DNA of 64,000 nucleotides from Philodulcilactobacillus myokonensis (GCF_027923585.1 NZ_BRPL01000004.1:1-64000), one strand, 5' to 3'. Shown: positions 1 to 8,718, counted from the first letter of the stretch. Notes: generated from the letters alone by a model not told the origin. Numbers and translations are program-made.

Positions 1-273
1 ACCGTCTAATTTTTGATCATGTAACTTCTTTTTTGCATTGTTAATTCCACTATATCGATTAACATTGACATGTTTCATATCACTCATGTTACTAACAACT
101 TGATGATTCATATTGACCGTCCCAATTTTAACGTCAGTGGTTTGATTAGAATTAAAAGCTAGATGTACCAAAAATAAAATAAATACTGGTGCAATAATGA
201 CTAATGCTAGTGTTCGCTTGTCTTTAATTAATTCTAGTAAAATTCTTTTGGCAATTGTAAGTGACCTTCTCAT
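1..273 (-). CDS. ABC-2 type transporter permease, N-terminal part (runs off window)
   Basis: The first 91 codons of a membrane protein read on the minus strand from an ATG at 273 and continue past the left edge. The N-terminus is a short basic stretch followed by a hydrophobic helix (about residues 20-40, rich in L, V, I, A, F), then a polar, probably extracytoplasmic segment. This is the usual start of ABC-2 or YhgE-like exporter permeases. An AGGAGGGG ribosome binding site lies inside the end of the ATPase gene 7 bp upstream, so the two genes are translationally adjacent. The substrate cannot be inferred; the neighbouring TetR gene suggests a drug or stress exporter. Confidence 0.7.
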   Translation of the reverse strand, partial: MRRSLTIAKRILLELIKDKRTLALVIIAPVFILFLVHLAFNSNQTTDVKIGTVNMNHQVVSNMSDMKHVNVNRYSGINNAKKKLHDQKLDG

Positions 274-279
274 TATGAT

Positions 280-1026
280 TTACTTCCCCTCCTGATTTTC
301 AATTTTAATGAAGACATCTTCGATACTGTTCACATTATATTGAGTCTTTAATTTATCAGGAGCATCAAAAGCTGCAATTTGTCCATTCATCAGCATCGCA
401 ACTTTATCTGCCAATTCAGCTTCACTCATGATATGGGTGGTAACTAAAATGGTGTGACCCTGTTCCTTCAATTTCCTTAATTCATCCCAAATTTGCCGTC
501 TTAAAACCGGATCAATTCCAACGGTGGGCTCATCTAAAATTAATAATTTCGGTGAACCCAGAAGTGCGATGGCTAGTGATAAACGTTTCTTCATTCCACC
601 GGAGTACGACATTGCAGGTTGATTCAAATTATTTTCTAATTGGGTTAATTTAGCAACATGTTGAATTTCATCGTTAATTTTAGAATTTGGAATTCCTCGC
701 ATGTGAGCAAAAAATTCTAAATTATTTCTAGCTGATAAAGTTAAATATAAAGCATCTGCTTGGGCCATATAGCCAATCTGACTTAAAATATTTCGGTTTG
801 GCATTTTGGTGTTGAAAACTGAGTCGGTTCCGGAATCAATTTTGATCCGACCTAGTGCAACCTTGATAATGGTTGTTTTACCGGCTCCAGACGGTCCGAT
901 TAGACTGACAATTTGCCCGGCGGGAACGTGAAAATTAATGTTGTCTAAAACGACGTGGTTCCCAAATTTTTTATTAATATCTTTTAAATCAATAATATTT
1001 TTAACTTTAGTATTGATTGTGTTCAT
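280..1026 (-). CDS. ABC transporter ATP-binding protein
   Basis: 248 aa, the normal length for a stand-alone ABC ATPase of a DrrA/CcmA-like exporter. Visible motifs are Walker A GPSGAGKTT (about residues 44-52), the Q-loop region near GYMAQADAL, the signature YSGGMKKR and Walker B LLILDEPTVGID followed by the H-loop TTH. The ATG at 1026 is preceded by GGGAGG. It lies between the TetR regulator upstream (14 bp gap) and the permease downstream, so this is probably a regulator-ATPase-permease operon. It would energise export by the partner permease at the cytoplasmic membrane. The family is clear; the cargo is unknown. Confidence 0.9.
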   Translation of the reverse strand: MNTINTKVKNIIDLKDINKKFGNHVVLDNINFHVPAGQIVSLIGPSGAGKTTIIKVALGRIKIDSGTDSVFNTKMPNRNILSQIGYMAQADALYLTLSARNNLEFFAHMRGIPNSKINDEIQHVAKLTQLENNLNQPAMSYSGGMKKRLSLAIALLGSPKLLILDEPTVGIDPVLRRQIWDELRKLKEQGHTILVTTHIMSEAELADKVAMLMNGQIAAFDAPDKLKTQYNVNSIEDVFIKIENQEGK

Positions 1027-1039
1027 TTATGGTTCCTCC

Positions 1040-1681
1040 CTATTTTGTAATGGCGTTATAGATATATTTAGAGATTTGATCTAAATCGTTTGACGTATGA
1101 CTAGTATCCCGATTAAATTTAGTGACTTGGATAAAATAGCTGAAAACTAATGACACCATAAGATTAATTATATTTTGAATTTTAATGTCAGGTTTAATTT
1201 CATCAAAATGATTCAAAAATAATTTTTGTTTATTGATAAGTGGTAGTAATTGCTTTTTAAAATTAATTGTAATTTCTTCCCGTAATTTATCATTAACCAT
1301 GACTTCAGATAATAAAATGTTTATGATAATCTGATTTTGGGATAGAAATTCAAACCGGTTGTGAACAAAATGGTTGAGGAATCCATATAAACCACCTTGT
1401 TTTAAATTCTGATCATTGACTAATTCTTTTACATAATTAGGAGCTAAATTTTTAAAAATTGGTTTTAAAATGTGATCAAGCAAATTACTTTTGCTATGGA
1501 AGTATTTAAAAATGGTGCCTTCACTAACTTGTGCTTCCCTGGCAATTTGAGCGGTACTCGTTCTTTCATATCCCTGTTTCGATATTAGATTAAGGGCGGC
1601 AATTAAAACTTTAGTTTTGCCAGGTTGCATTTGATTGGTTTGGTATAATTTTTTTAAATCAACGGCAATATTTTGATTCAA
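1040..1681 (-). CDS. TetR/AcrR family transcriptional regulator
   Basis: 213 aa. The N-terminal TetR helix-turn-helix is visible at about residues 22-68 (LIAALNLISKQGYERTSTA, then IAREAQVSEGTIFKYFHSK). The C-terminal ligand domain is divergent. The start is TTG at 1681 with AAGGAAG about 8 bp upstream; there is no better ATG. It is the first gene of the ABC exporter cluster, and a perfect palindrome sits just upstream of its start, so it most likely represses its own operon and is released by an exporter substrate. Family assignment is firm; ligand and regulon are inference. Confidence 0.9.
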   Translation of the reverse strand: MNQNIAVDLKKLYQTNQMQPGKTKVLIAALNLISKQGYERTSTAQIAREAQVSEGTIFKYFHSKSNLLDHILKPIFKNLAPNYVKELVNDQNLKQGGLYGFLNHFVHNRFEFLSQNQIIINILLSEVMVNDKLREEITINFKKQLLPLINKQKLFLNHFDEIKPDIKIQNIINLMVSLVFSYFIQVTKFNRDTSHTSNDLDQISKYIYNAITK

Positions 1682-1706
1682 TTTAAATCATCTTCCTTTT
1701 ATTTGA

Positions 1707-1720
1707 TGAGTGATCACTCA
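1707..1720. promoter_or_regulatory. Palindromic operator, probable TetR binding site
   Basis: TGAGTGATCACTCA is a perfect 14-bp palindrome 26 bp upstream of the TTG start of the TetR gene, followed by a further ACTCAT half-site copy. Position and symmetry fit an autoregulatory TetR operator. Confidence 0.65.
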
Positions 1721-1768
1721 CTCATGATAATACAAAATTTTTTTAGAAATGTAAAGCATTTTTAGAAA

Positions 1769-1810
1769 TAAAAAACTCTAAAGTTATTCTTCGTAAATAA
1801 CTTTAGAGTC
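1769..1810 (-). terminator. Rho-independent terminator after the MFS gene
   Basis: A 13-bp perfect stem (ACTCTAAAGTTAT / ATAACTTTAGAGT) with a short loop, followed on the minus strand by a T run. It lies directly downstream of the MFS transporter stop codon. Confidence 0.85.
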
Positions 1811-1816
1811 GTCTAA

Positions 1817-3220
1817 CTAGTTCTTAGCATGTTTCCTTAACATCAAGGTCCCTAACAAAATGATATTGATGATAATGAACCCCAATGCAAATCGATATGA
1901 GAAATGCATCCCATAGACAAACCAATCTGGATGGTCATATGGATATGAAGTAAAATGTTGGTGAGCTTTAATACTGACACCCCAATATACTAATGATGTT
2001 GATAATGAAAGGCCAGTTGTAAATCCAATGTTACGGGTTAAAGCTGCTAGAGAACCAGCTATTCCCTGCTCTTCTTTTCCAACGTTATCCATAATCATTG
2101 GATTGTTTTGGAAGTTTCCGTTTGCAAAACCAAAGATCAAAAATGCTGCTAGCAAGATCAAGATTGACCATTTAGGTGTAATAAAATTAAAAATTGTGAT
2201 TGGAACAATGAAAATAAATAAAGCAATCATTGAAATCTTTTGGGAACCAATATGATCTGATAAATAACCACCGATGGGTGCACTAATAATGTTAGCAAGC
2301 GGAATAAACATTAAAATTAAACCGGTCGTTCCCGCACTGAACATTAAATTATTCTGAAGATAAAATGGCATGATGACGTTGTTAAAGTAAACCGTCATGA
2401 AAATTAACATCGTTGTGATAATTGCAATCGTAAAATTAGCATTTTTGAAGATTGATAATCGAATCAACGGTTCTTTAACATGATTTTCAATTCCAATAAA
2501 TGATCCAATTAGAATCAATGCTAGAACGAAGAATGAAATCACAAGTGGTGTGACATAACTGGTTGCCTGACCAATATAAATTGCTAGGTAGAAAAATAGT
2601 ATGAATCCAGCAAATGTGATAAAGCCAGGCCAGTCAATATTAATTTGATTTAGCTTTTCACGATGGTGTGGAAAAATATGGTGCCCAAACATGAATGCGA
2701 TAATTCCGATTGGGACGTTGACTAGAAAAATCCAATGCCAACTGGCAATTGATAAAATTAAACCGCCAATAGCAGGTCCAGAAACATTGCCTAATTGGAC
2801 AATTGAACCATTTAATCCGAGTGCCATTCCATGCTGACTAGGTGGGAAAATTTCAGTAATGATTCCCATATTAGTCGACATTGTCATTGCTGCACCAATG
2901 CTTTGGAGCCCTCTTGATATAATCAAAAACCATAAATTTGAACTAATTCCTGAAAATAGTGATCCAATAATGAAAACTAAGGTTCCATATTGAAAGATTG
3001 GAATTCGGCCAATTTGATCTGCTAATTTGCCAAATAGGATTAAAAGCATACAAATGAGAACCAAATAAACTGAAGTGATCCACTCGGTTTCATTCATCGG
3101 GGTGTTCAAGCTTTGGGAAATTTTTGGAATTGCCATTGTGACAATGCTGGCATCAATGGTCGACATGAACGATACCATTGATGTTGCAAATAGTAAGATA
3201 TACTGCGAGTGTTTTTGCAA
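1817..3220 (-). CDS. DHA2-family MFS drug efflux transporter (EmrB/QacA type)
   Basis: 467 aa with about 14 hydrophobic segments, the length and layout of DHA2 proton antiporters. DHA2 motifs visible are the helix 1 motif DASIVTMAIPKIS, motif A GKLADQIGRIP between helices 2 and 3, and motif C GNVSGPAIGG in helix 5. The start is TTG at 3220 with GGAAGGGAG upstream; no ATG gives a full first helix. It should export hydrophobic compounds in exchange for protons. It sits next to the TetR-ABC cluster on the same strand but has its own terminator, so co-regulation is possible but not shown. Confidence 0.9.
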   Translation of the reverse strand: MQKHSQYILLFATSMVSFMSTIDASIVTMAIPKISQSLNTPMNETEWITSVYLVLICMLLILFGKLADQIGRIPIFQYGTLVFIIGSLFSGISSNLWFLIISRGLQSIGAAMTMSTNMGIITEIFPPSQHGMALGLNGSIVQLGNVSGPAIGGLILSIASWHWIFLVNVPIGIIAFMFGHHIFPHHREKLNQINIDWPGFITFAGFILFFYLAIYIGQATSYVTPLVISFFVLALILIGSFIGIENHVKEPLIRLSIFKNANFTIAIITTMLIFMTVYFNNVIMPFYLQNNLMFSAGTTGLILMFIPLANIISAPIGGYLSDHIGSQKISMIALFIFIVPITIFNFITPKWSILILLAAFLIFGFANGNFQNNPMIMDNVGKEEQGIAGSLAALTRNIGFTTGLSLSTSLVYWGVSIKAHQHFTSYPYDHPDWFVYGMHFSYRFALGFIIINIILLGTLMLRKHAKN

Positions 3221-3340
3221 ACTATCTCTCCCTTCCGTAAATCAAATTAATACTATTATAATCCATTTAAATTCACTAAACTAATAAATAGTAAGTAATT
3301 GATTTGATTTTTATTTTCTAAAAAACTACAATATTGAATA

Positions 3341-3385
3341 AGCAGCGTTGCTTCCGGTACGGCTGCTAAAAAACAAAAGGAGATC
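3341..3385 (+). promoter_or_regulatory. Candidate NAD+-II (pnuC motif) riboswitch
   Basis: A compact structured element ends in the ribosome binding site of pnuC. An AGCAGC / GCTGCT stem encloses TTGCTTCCGGTACG, and an A-rich stretch leads straight into AAAGGAG. A short pseudoknot-like RNA that contains the ribosome binding site of a pnuC gene matches what I recall of the pnuC motif (NAD+-II riboswitch) of Lactobacillales. The covariance model was not run, so identity rests on position, size and layout. Confidence 0.55.
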
Positions 3386-3391
3386 TTAATT

Positions 3392-4123
3392 TTGAATATT
3401 CTTAATTCTGTTTTTAGTCCGAAGTTAAGACTAATGGCAAAGTCAAAGGTATTTGATTTAATCGGAATCATTATCATCGTTTTAGTTGCATGGCAATCTG
3501 GTTATTTGTTTGAAAATTTAAATCAGGTTACCCATTGGGGCGGAATGAGTGTTTATATTCCATTCGGAATCATCAGTGCCTTTGCTTCAGTATTATCAAT
3601 TATGTCCACCAGGCTGGTTGGCCGATTCAGTAATATTGGTAACTGGATTGGGATTCCAGAAATTATTTTATCTGGAACGATTGATTATCTTTTGGGTAAT
3701 AAAGGAGCAATCCTTACTTATCCAATCACTTTTATTATCCAGACATGGGCAATCAAGACATGGTTGAACAGTGAAAAATACAAAGCTAGAAAGCCAATTA
3801 AAGGCACTAAGGGTGCTTTATTAATGACCATTATTTTAATTGGATCATTAGCATTCAGTTTAGTTGTTAATAAAATTGGTTTCGGTGCCATTACATCTAG
3901 TGATGCTAGTATTTTCATTTTGACTGTTTTTGTCTTTGGCATTTCAATGACTGCTAACATCATGAATGCGATGAAATTAACTGTTCAATGGAAATTCTGG
4001 TTAGTATATGATTTTGTTCAATTTTTCAAAGCCCTTTCACAAGGCAACTTTGCAAACGTTGGCAAATACATTTACTACGTTTTGATGTCATTGGGTGGCT
4101 TAGCATTTTGGAATAGAAAATAA
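3392..4123 (+). CDS. pnuC: PnuC-family nicotinamide riboside/mononucleotide transporter
   Basis: 243 aa with about seven hydrophobic segments, typical of PnuC. The C-terminal part resembles the conserved region: TANIMNAMKLTVQW, then WLVYDFVQ, and a final helix ending GGLAFW. PnuC imports vitamin B3 ribosides by facilitated diffusion, trapped by phosphorylation inside the cell. The start is TTG at 3392 with AAAGGAG 8-9 bp upstream. The upstream hairpin looks like the NAD+-responsive pnuC leader. Lactobacilli usually depend on NAD precursors, which fits a regulated importer. Confidence 0.85.
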   Translation: MNILNSVFSPKLRLMAKSKVFDLIGIIIIVLVAWQSGYLFENLNQVTHWGGMSVYIPFGIISAFASVLSIMSTRLVGRFSNIGNWIGIPEIILSGTIDYLLGNKGAILTYPITFIIQTWAIKTWLNSEKYKARKPIKGTKGALLMTIILIGSLAFSLVVNKIGFGAITSSDASIFILTVFVFGISMTANIMNAMKLTVQWKFWLVYDFVQFFKALSQGNFANVGKYIYYVLMSLGGLAFWNRK

Positions 4124-4141
4124 TTAAGATTAATACTAATG

Positions 4142-4172
4142 GCAAGTCATCAATCATGACTTGCTATTTTAT
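4142..4172 (+). terminator. Terminator after pnuC
   Basis: A perfect 9-bp stem GCAAGTCAT / ATGACTTGC with a 5-nt loop, followed by TATTTTAT, 18 bp past the pnuC stop. Confidence 0.8.
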
Positions 4173-4224
4173 GCTATTTGGGGTTTAATGACCTTATAAA
4201 TACCGATAAGGAGTAATTTTTATT

Positions 4225-4557
4225 ATGAGTTTAAAATACAATACCGTTAACATTCATTTTTTGCGCTTAGGTAATCACAATACAATTCAAAAGAAGCCCT
4301 ATGCTTTTTTTGTTGGTTCAAATGATCAGAAACAATTGAAAATTGGCAGTATTGTCTTTATTCAAAGTTTTAATCAGAAAAAGATTCCATTTTTAAAACC
4401 AGCGGTCATTACTAAAAACTTCACTGAACGTTTATCACAGGATCATCATAAAAGAGTATCTAAAACAACCAGTTATAATTTGAATACTTATTTAGCAATG
4501 TTAGCTCAACAATCATCTAATCGTTTACAAAAAGTGATTGATAGGGAAAATAAATAA
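4225..4557 (+). CDS. Small hypothetical protein, 110 aa
   Basis: I do not recognise this protein. It is 110 aa and basic, with no membrane segment. The N-terminal half is beta-rich with a motif KIGSIVFIQSF that would suit a small SH3- or OB-like barrel; the C-terminal half (about 80-110) is helical with NTYLAMLAQQSSNRL. It has its own AAGGAG site 10-11 bp upstream of the ATG and its own terminator, so it is probably a real single-gene unit. It resembles in tone the small accessory proteins found near plasmid replication genes, and a RepA-like gene follows. Confidence 0.55.
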   Translation: MSLKYNTVNIHFLRLGNHNTIQKKPYAFFVGSNDQKQLKIGSIVFIQSFNQKKIPFLKPAVITKNFTERLSQDHHKRVSKTTSYNLNTYLAMLAQQSSNRLQKVIDRENK

Positions 4558-4585
4558 ATTAATTTTAATTAAATATAGATATACA

Positions 4586-4614
4586 AAAAGACCAGTTTAT
4601 TTGCTGGTCTTTTT
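4586..4614 (+). terminator. Terminator after the 110-aa gene
   Basis: AAAAGACCAG / CTGGTCTTTTT stem with an 8-nt AT loop and T run, 28 bp beyond the stop codon. The poly-A on the other side would let it work on both strands. Confidence 0.85.
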
Positions 4615-4684
4615 ATTTAGAATTTAAATATAAAATATTTACAAATGTAATTAATAGATGTTGTGAATTGCAATAAAATAATAA

Positions 4685-4713
4685 TTGACATAATTCCTAA
4701 TTCAGTCTATTAT
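4685..4713 (+). promoter_or_regulatory. Strong promoter far upstream of the RepA-like gene
   Basis: TTGACA, a 17-bp spacer and TATTAT give a near-consensus sigma-A promoter. The start codon of the next gene is 232 bp further on, so the transcript would have a long leader. The 388-bp stretch 4558-4945 holds no protein gene and is filled by this leader. Confidence 0.7.
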
Positions 4714-4779
4714 CAATATAGTAATAAATGGTCGTCCAAGTTAATTGAATGGACAAAATAAAATTGAATAATAAAAAAA

Positions 4780-4918
4780 GTTATTAATGCATCAATTCTT
4801 TGGCCAGAATTACATTAATAACTTCCACTAGTAGCTAAGTACTATAAATGCATTATATAATTTATAGACTAAAATTTCAAATACATACTAGCGGACTAGA
4901 ATATTTTCTAGTCTTTTT
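4780..4918 (+). promoter_or_regulatory. Structured leader with attenuator-like terminator before the RepA-like gene
   Basis: Downstream of the promoter at 4685 there is a long imperfect hairpin at 4780-4822 (arms GTTATTAATG and CATTAATAAC, inner AATTCT/AGAATT) and then an 8-bp stem GACTAGAA / TTCTAGTC at 4894-4913 followed by TTTTTAT. The last element looks like an intrinsic terminator located inside the leader, 28 bp before the start codon. A terminator in that place is what one expects of transcriptional attenuation, a common way to control plasmid rep genes. No antisense RNA promoter was verified. Confidence 0.55.
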
Positions 4919-4945
4919 ATTATTCCAACTAAGGGGAATAATAAT

Positions 4946-5827
4946 ATGAGATCATATCTTAAACAATATTTAGAATTTGAAGAATCTGGATTAAAGCCAA
5001 GCGAAGTTTCAGTCTTGGTACATCTATACGACCGAATGAATTTAAGTATTCGAAACGATTCATTTTATGATAAGAAATATAATGCCAGTTATGTTATTTA
5101 TCCAAGAACAGAATTAGCCAGACGAATGAATATTAATCCATCAACAATTACGCGTACAATCAAAAAGCTAGTTAAAAAAGGATGGATCATAATTAAAAAA
5201 CAGTTTAATGCGCCAAATAAATTCTTCCTACCTCATTTTATTTTGCCCGAATCGTATACAGCGCAAAACACAACTTCGAAAAGTGCAAAATGCAATTCTA
5301 ACCAGACTGATTATAACCATACTAATAAATGTACAAGTGAGACAGAAGTCACCAAAAACGTTGAAAAAAATTCTGAACAATCAAATTTTAACGAAAAATT
5401 TAAAGAAGATGCCGTAAATACTTTAGGCCGTGCTTTACATGAACAAACAGGTTTATCTAAACGGGTGGTTGACACGATAATTAGATATTCTTTTAACAGT
5501 AAAAAGACGTTGTATAAATATGCTAGTCTAATTTTTAAAGCAAAAAAGGCTGGATATTATCAAGCAATGAGATATAATGCTCATAACCGTAATAACTATG
5601 GGGCATTCCGGTTTGAAGTTAATCCCTACCTTTCTGATAAGCTTGAATTTAAACTAAAGGATATTATAATTAATGCTCGGGATAAAGCCAGAAATTTCTA
5701 TGGCTATGTCTTTAGTTCGCTCGTAGATTGGTTTACATCACGTGCTGATCAATATATGCAGGAAGATGCAACCAAATGTAAGGATAATGGGGCAATCCCA
5801 ATTTTTAGAATTGGTAAAAATAGTTAA
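4946..5827 (+). CDS. RepA_N-like replication initiator protein
   Basis: 293 aa. The first 95 residues carry a winged-helix domain of the RepA N-terminal type: LKPSEVSVLVHLYDRM, then NASYVIYPRTELARRMNI, then TITRTIKKLVKKGWI and IIKKQFNAPNKFFLP. A low-complexity Asn/Thr/Lys/Glu-rich linker (about 100-150) leads to a helical C-terminal region. RepA_N proteins start theta replication of low-GC Gram-positive plasmids. Here the gene sits among chromosomal-type genes, so it may be a remnant of an integrated plasmid or a domesticated relative. AAGGGGA precedes the ATG. The N-terminal family match is fair; function on this molecule is uncertain. Confidence 0.65.
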   Translation: MRSYLKQYLEFEESGLKPSEVSVLVHLYDRMNLSIRNDSFYDKKYNASYVIYPRTELARRMNINPSTITRTIKKLVKKGWIIIKKQFNAPNKFFLPHFILPESYTAQNTTSKSAKCNSNQTDYNHTNKCTSETEVTKNVEKNSEQSNFNEKFKEDAVNTLGRALHEQTGLSKRVVDTIIRYSFNSKKTLYKYASLIFKAKKAGYYQAMRYNAHNRNNYGAFRFEVNPYLSDKLEFKLKDIIINARDKARNFYGYVFSSLVDWFTSRADQYMQEDATKCKDNGAIPIFRIGKNS

Positions 5828-5936
5828 ATTTTAGCTAAATTAGTTGTAGATTATGCTATATTTACTAAATTAGTGGATGAAAAATGATTATAGTAGATGA
5901 ATAATCATTAATTAATAAATAAAGTGGCGATATAAA

Positions 5937-6262
5937 TTGAATCATGATATTTTTATTAATAAAAAATTATTTAGTGAAGATAAATTAGATGCTAACCATA
6001 CGGTTTGTTTAGCATATCTTAATAATTCTATGAAATTTAATCCACAATACGATAAAAATAATAAGCGTTATGTAGTTTGTGGTATAAAAGAAATGAGTAA
6101 AATTTTAAATTTAAATCGAAATGAAGTTAGTTTTTTATATCACGATTTAAAAAATTAGGATATTTAATTATTAAGAATGAAGATAACATTCATAAAATTT
6201 TCCTACCTAAATACAATCAGTATTGGGATGGATTCGATAAGGAACATCCAGATCAAATTTAA
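5937..6262 (+). pseudogene. Decayed RepA_N-like gene, frameshifted
   Basis: The first 73 codons (TTG start at 5937) resemble the winged-helix domain of the neighbouring RepA-like protein (VCLAYLNNSMKF, KEMSKILNLNRNEVSFLYHDL). The frame stops at a TAG, but the next frame continues the domain at once (LGYLIIKNED, then IHKIFLPKY) to a TAA at 6262. Adding one A to the A-run near 6153 joins the two. The reconstructed protein of about 108 aa is still only the N-terminal domain, so even the repaired gene is truncated relative to its neighbour. It is a partial duplicate in decay, or the A-run is miscounted. Confidence 0.6.
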
Positions 6263-6346
6263 TTGATTTTATTTAATTAAAGACATAAAACGTTATCTAT
6301 CAACTTGGTTTAACTAAATTGAATCAACAAATTAATCATTATATTT

Positions 6347-6375
6347 AGACTGGCATTTCATGTCAGTCTTTTTTA
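6347..6375 (+). terminator. Terminator after the decayed RepA-like gene
   Basis: AGACTGGCA / TGTCAGTCT stem with a short loop and a TTTTTT tail. Confidence 0.8.
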
Positions 6376-6481
6376 ATTAGTTATAGACTTTTAGTTTAAT
6401 GACTATTTAATATATTTAAAGGAGAAAGTGAAGATATTATAGTTATGCAATTGAATATATAATTAAAAAAGAAATAATATT

Positions 6482-7297
6482 TTAATTATTAACAATGTTA
6501 AATTCCAACCATCCATATTTCGAAGCACCTGTTTTAATTAAAGGGTTATCATCATTAATTTGCCAAAGATAATTGCTAGTTTTTAAGTTATTTTTTTGAC
6601 AAAAGTGCTTTAACTTTATTAATCCCTTATGGATACCACTGATATTGTTTTCAACATGGATAGTAACGTATCGATTTGATTTTTTGGGAATAACAGGTAT
6701 AATTTCGGAATTTTGTTGATGATTGATATTAGTTTCTTTAATAATTCTAAATGAAGCATTTGAATATGAATTGGGATTATTTAATGATAGATTAGTTAAA
6801 AATCCTGATTTATTAGCATTAATTAAAGTTAGTGGTTTCAATTGCTTATAAAATTCTGAGAATAATTGAGCAACTTCTTTTTTAGTACAGTTGACAGATT
6901 GTTTTGAACACCAAAAAATTTCCTTCCCCATTTTTTGAACCATCGGTTTATAAAAGATTTTATTATTTTTAATATTCTCTGTATTGATTTTTTTATTAAT
7001 TATTTTTTGAACTCTAACGAGATGATTAATTTTTTTATCGATTTTATTTTGAATATTAATTAAAGTATTCATTGGAAATAATTTAGATTTATTATTGATT
7101 TGTTTTATTTTATTTAATGGGATATTTAAACTGCGCAATTCTAATATAAACAATAAATTATATAATTGATCGTAATCATAATAACGATATCCTAAACGAT
7201 TTTTAAAAGCAGGTTTAAATATATTTTTTTGATCATAAAAAATTAATGTTCGACGCGTTGTTTGAGCCAATTTAGCCATATGACTTATTTTAATCAT
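6482..7297 (-). CDS. MerR-family regulator with C-terminal effector-binding domain
   Basis: 271 aa. Residues 1-70 form a MerR winged helix (ISHMAKLAQTTRRTLIFYDQK, then LGYRYYDYDQLYNL), followed by a Lys/Asn-rich coiled-coil linker (about 75-110). A C-terminal region of about 150 residues is probably a GyrI/BmrR-like ligand domain. The coding sequence is very AT-rich. It is divergent from rarA; the 95-bp spacer holds a tandem ACGTTACGTTACAGTAT stretch that may include its operator. The ligand and the regulated gene are unknown. Confidence 0.8.
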   Translation of the reverse strand: MIKISHMAKLAQTTRRTLIFYDQKNIFKPAFKNRLGYRYYDYDQLYNLLFILELRSLNIPLNKIKQINNKSKLFPMNTLINIQNKIDKKINHLVRVQKIINKKINTENIKNNKIFYKPMVQKMGKEIFWCSKQSVNCTKKEVAQLFSEFYKQLKPLTLINANKSGFLTNLSLNNPNSYSNASFRIIKETNINHQQNSEIIPVIPKKSNRYVTIHVENNISGIHKGLIKLKHFCQKNNLKTSNYLWQINDDNPLIKTGASKYGWLEFNIVNN

Positions 7298-7392
7298 AAA
7301 ATTATCTCTTCTCCTTGATTATAACGTTACGTTACAGTATATAGTTAATTATACATAATGATAATTATTTTTAAAAAGGGAGGTTTTAATTA

Positions 7393-8718
7393 ATGAAACA
7401 GGAATCACTTTTTGCCAATCAATCTAATAGCATGCCTTTAGCTGATCGAATGCGCCCTAAAACTTTGGATCAATTTGTTGGACAAGATCATCTACTGGGA
7501 CATGGAAAAATTTTACGAGAATTAATTGAAAATGATCAAATTTCATCAATGATTTTTTGGGGACCACCAGGCGTAGGTAAAACTACCTTAGCATCAATTA
7601 TTGCACGACATACCAAAGCACGTTTTATAAGTTTTAGTGCTGTTAATAGTAGCATTAGTAAAATCAAAAAAATTATGAAACAAGCTAGTTTAGATCGAGA
7701 TGAAGGCCAAAAAACAATTCTTTTTATTGATGAAATCCATCGATTTAATAAATCTCAACAAGATGCATTCTTACCTTATGTTGAAAAAGGAAGTATTATT
7801 TTAATTGGTGCTACAACTGAAAATCCATCTTTTGAAATAAATTCAGCATTATTGTCACGTTGTAAAGTATTTGTTTTGCATAAATTAAACCAAAAAGATA
7901 TTACTTTACTAATTTATCGAATAATTAAAAACATTAATCATTCAAATAAAAAGAAGGTTGATATTGGATCAGATGAAATTAAAATTATTGCTAATTTCGC
8001 AGACGGTGATGCAAGAAGAGCATTGAATACATTAGAAATGGCCATTTTAAATGGGAAAAAATATAATAATAAAATTAAAATTACTTTAAATGATTTAAGC
8101 CAGTTAATTACTAAAAAATTTATTTTATATGATAAAAATGGCGAAGAACATTATAATATTATTTCAGCTTTGCATAAATCAATGCGAAATAGTGATGTTG
8201 ATGCTGCTATTTATTGGCTATTAAGGATGCTTAATGGCGGCGAAGATCCAATTTACATTGCAAGACGATTAATAAGATTCGCAAGTGAGGATGTTGGATT
8301 GGCTGATACAAATGCATTAAATGTTGCTATTAATGTATTTCAAGCTTGCCATTTTATTGGAATGCCAGAATGTGATGTTAGCTTAGTTGAAGCAGTGACT
8401 TATTTATCATTAGCACCAAAATCTAACGCCATTTATAAAGCTAAATTAGCTGCAGAAAAAGACGTTAAAAGAACTGCAGATGATCCAGTCCCATTACAGA
8501 TTCGAAATGCACCAACTAAGTTAATGAAAAAATTAGGATATGGCAAGGGATACCAGTTGGCCCATTATGCTAAAGATAAATTAACAACGATGAAAACAAT
8601 GCCACCTTCAGTTGAAGGACATGTGTACTATAAGCCAACTGCTGAAGGAAAAGAAATACATTTTAAAAATCGATTAAATCAAATTAAAATGTGGCATGTT
8701 AAACATGATAAGAAATAG
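7393..8718 (+). CDS. rarA: Replication-associated recombination protein A (RarA/MgsA AAA+ ATPase)
   Basis: 441 aa, the normal length. The N-terminus matches the family pattern PLADRMRPKTLDQFVGQDHL. Walker A is GPPGVGKTT (about residues 56-64), Walker B LFIDEIHRFNKSQQDAF, sensor 1 GATTENPSFEIN and an arginine finger in LLSRC. The C-terminal tetramerisation domain is present (ASEDVGLADTNAL, then YLSLAPKSNAIY). RarA works at blocked replication forks with SSB. The ATG at 7393 follows GGGAGG. An octamer repeat starts in the base after the stop codon. Assignment is firm. Confidence 0.95.
   Translation: MKQESLFANQSNSMPLADRMRPKTLDQFVGQDHLLGHGKILRELIENDQISSMIFWGPPGVGKTTLASIIARHTKARFISFSAVNSSISKIKKIMKQASLDRDEGQKTILFIDEIHRFNKSQQDAFLPYVEKGSIILIGATTENPSFEINSALLSRCKVFVLHKLNQKDITLLIYRIIKNINHSNKKKVDIGSDEIKIIANFADGDARRALNTLEMAILNGKKYNNKIKITLNDLSQLITKKFILYDKNGEEHYNIISALHKSMRNSDVDAAIYWLLRMLNGGEDPIYIARRLIRFASEDVGLADTNALNVAINVFQACHFIGMPECDVSLVEAVTYLSLAPKSNAIYKAKLAAEKDVKRTADDPVPLQIRNAPTKLMKKLGYGKGYQLAHYAKDKLTTMKTMPPSVEGHVYYKPTAEGKEIHFKNRLNQIKMWHVKHDKK

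Noticed and set aside
4780-4822. Long hairpin upstream of the RepA-like gene as an IS remnant
   Set aside because: No transposase fragment and no target duplication; it fits better as part of a structured leader.
5208-5417. Lys-rich ORF inside the RepA-like gene
   Set aside because: Shadow frame of an AT-rich linker; no ribosome binding site.
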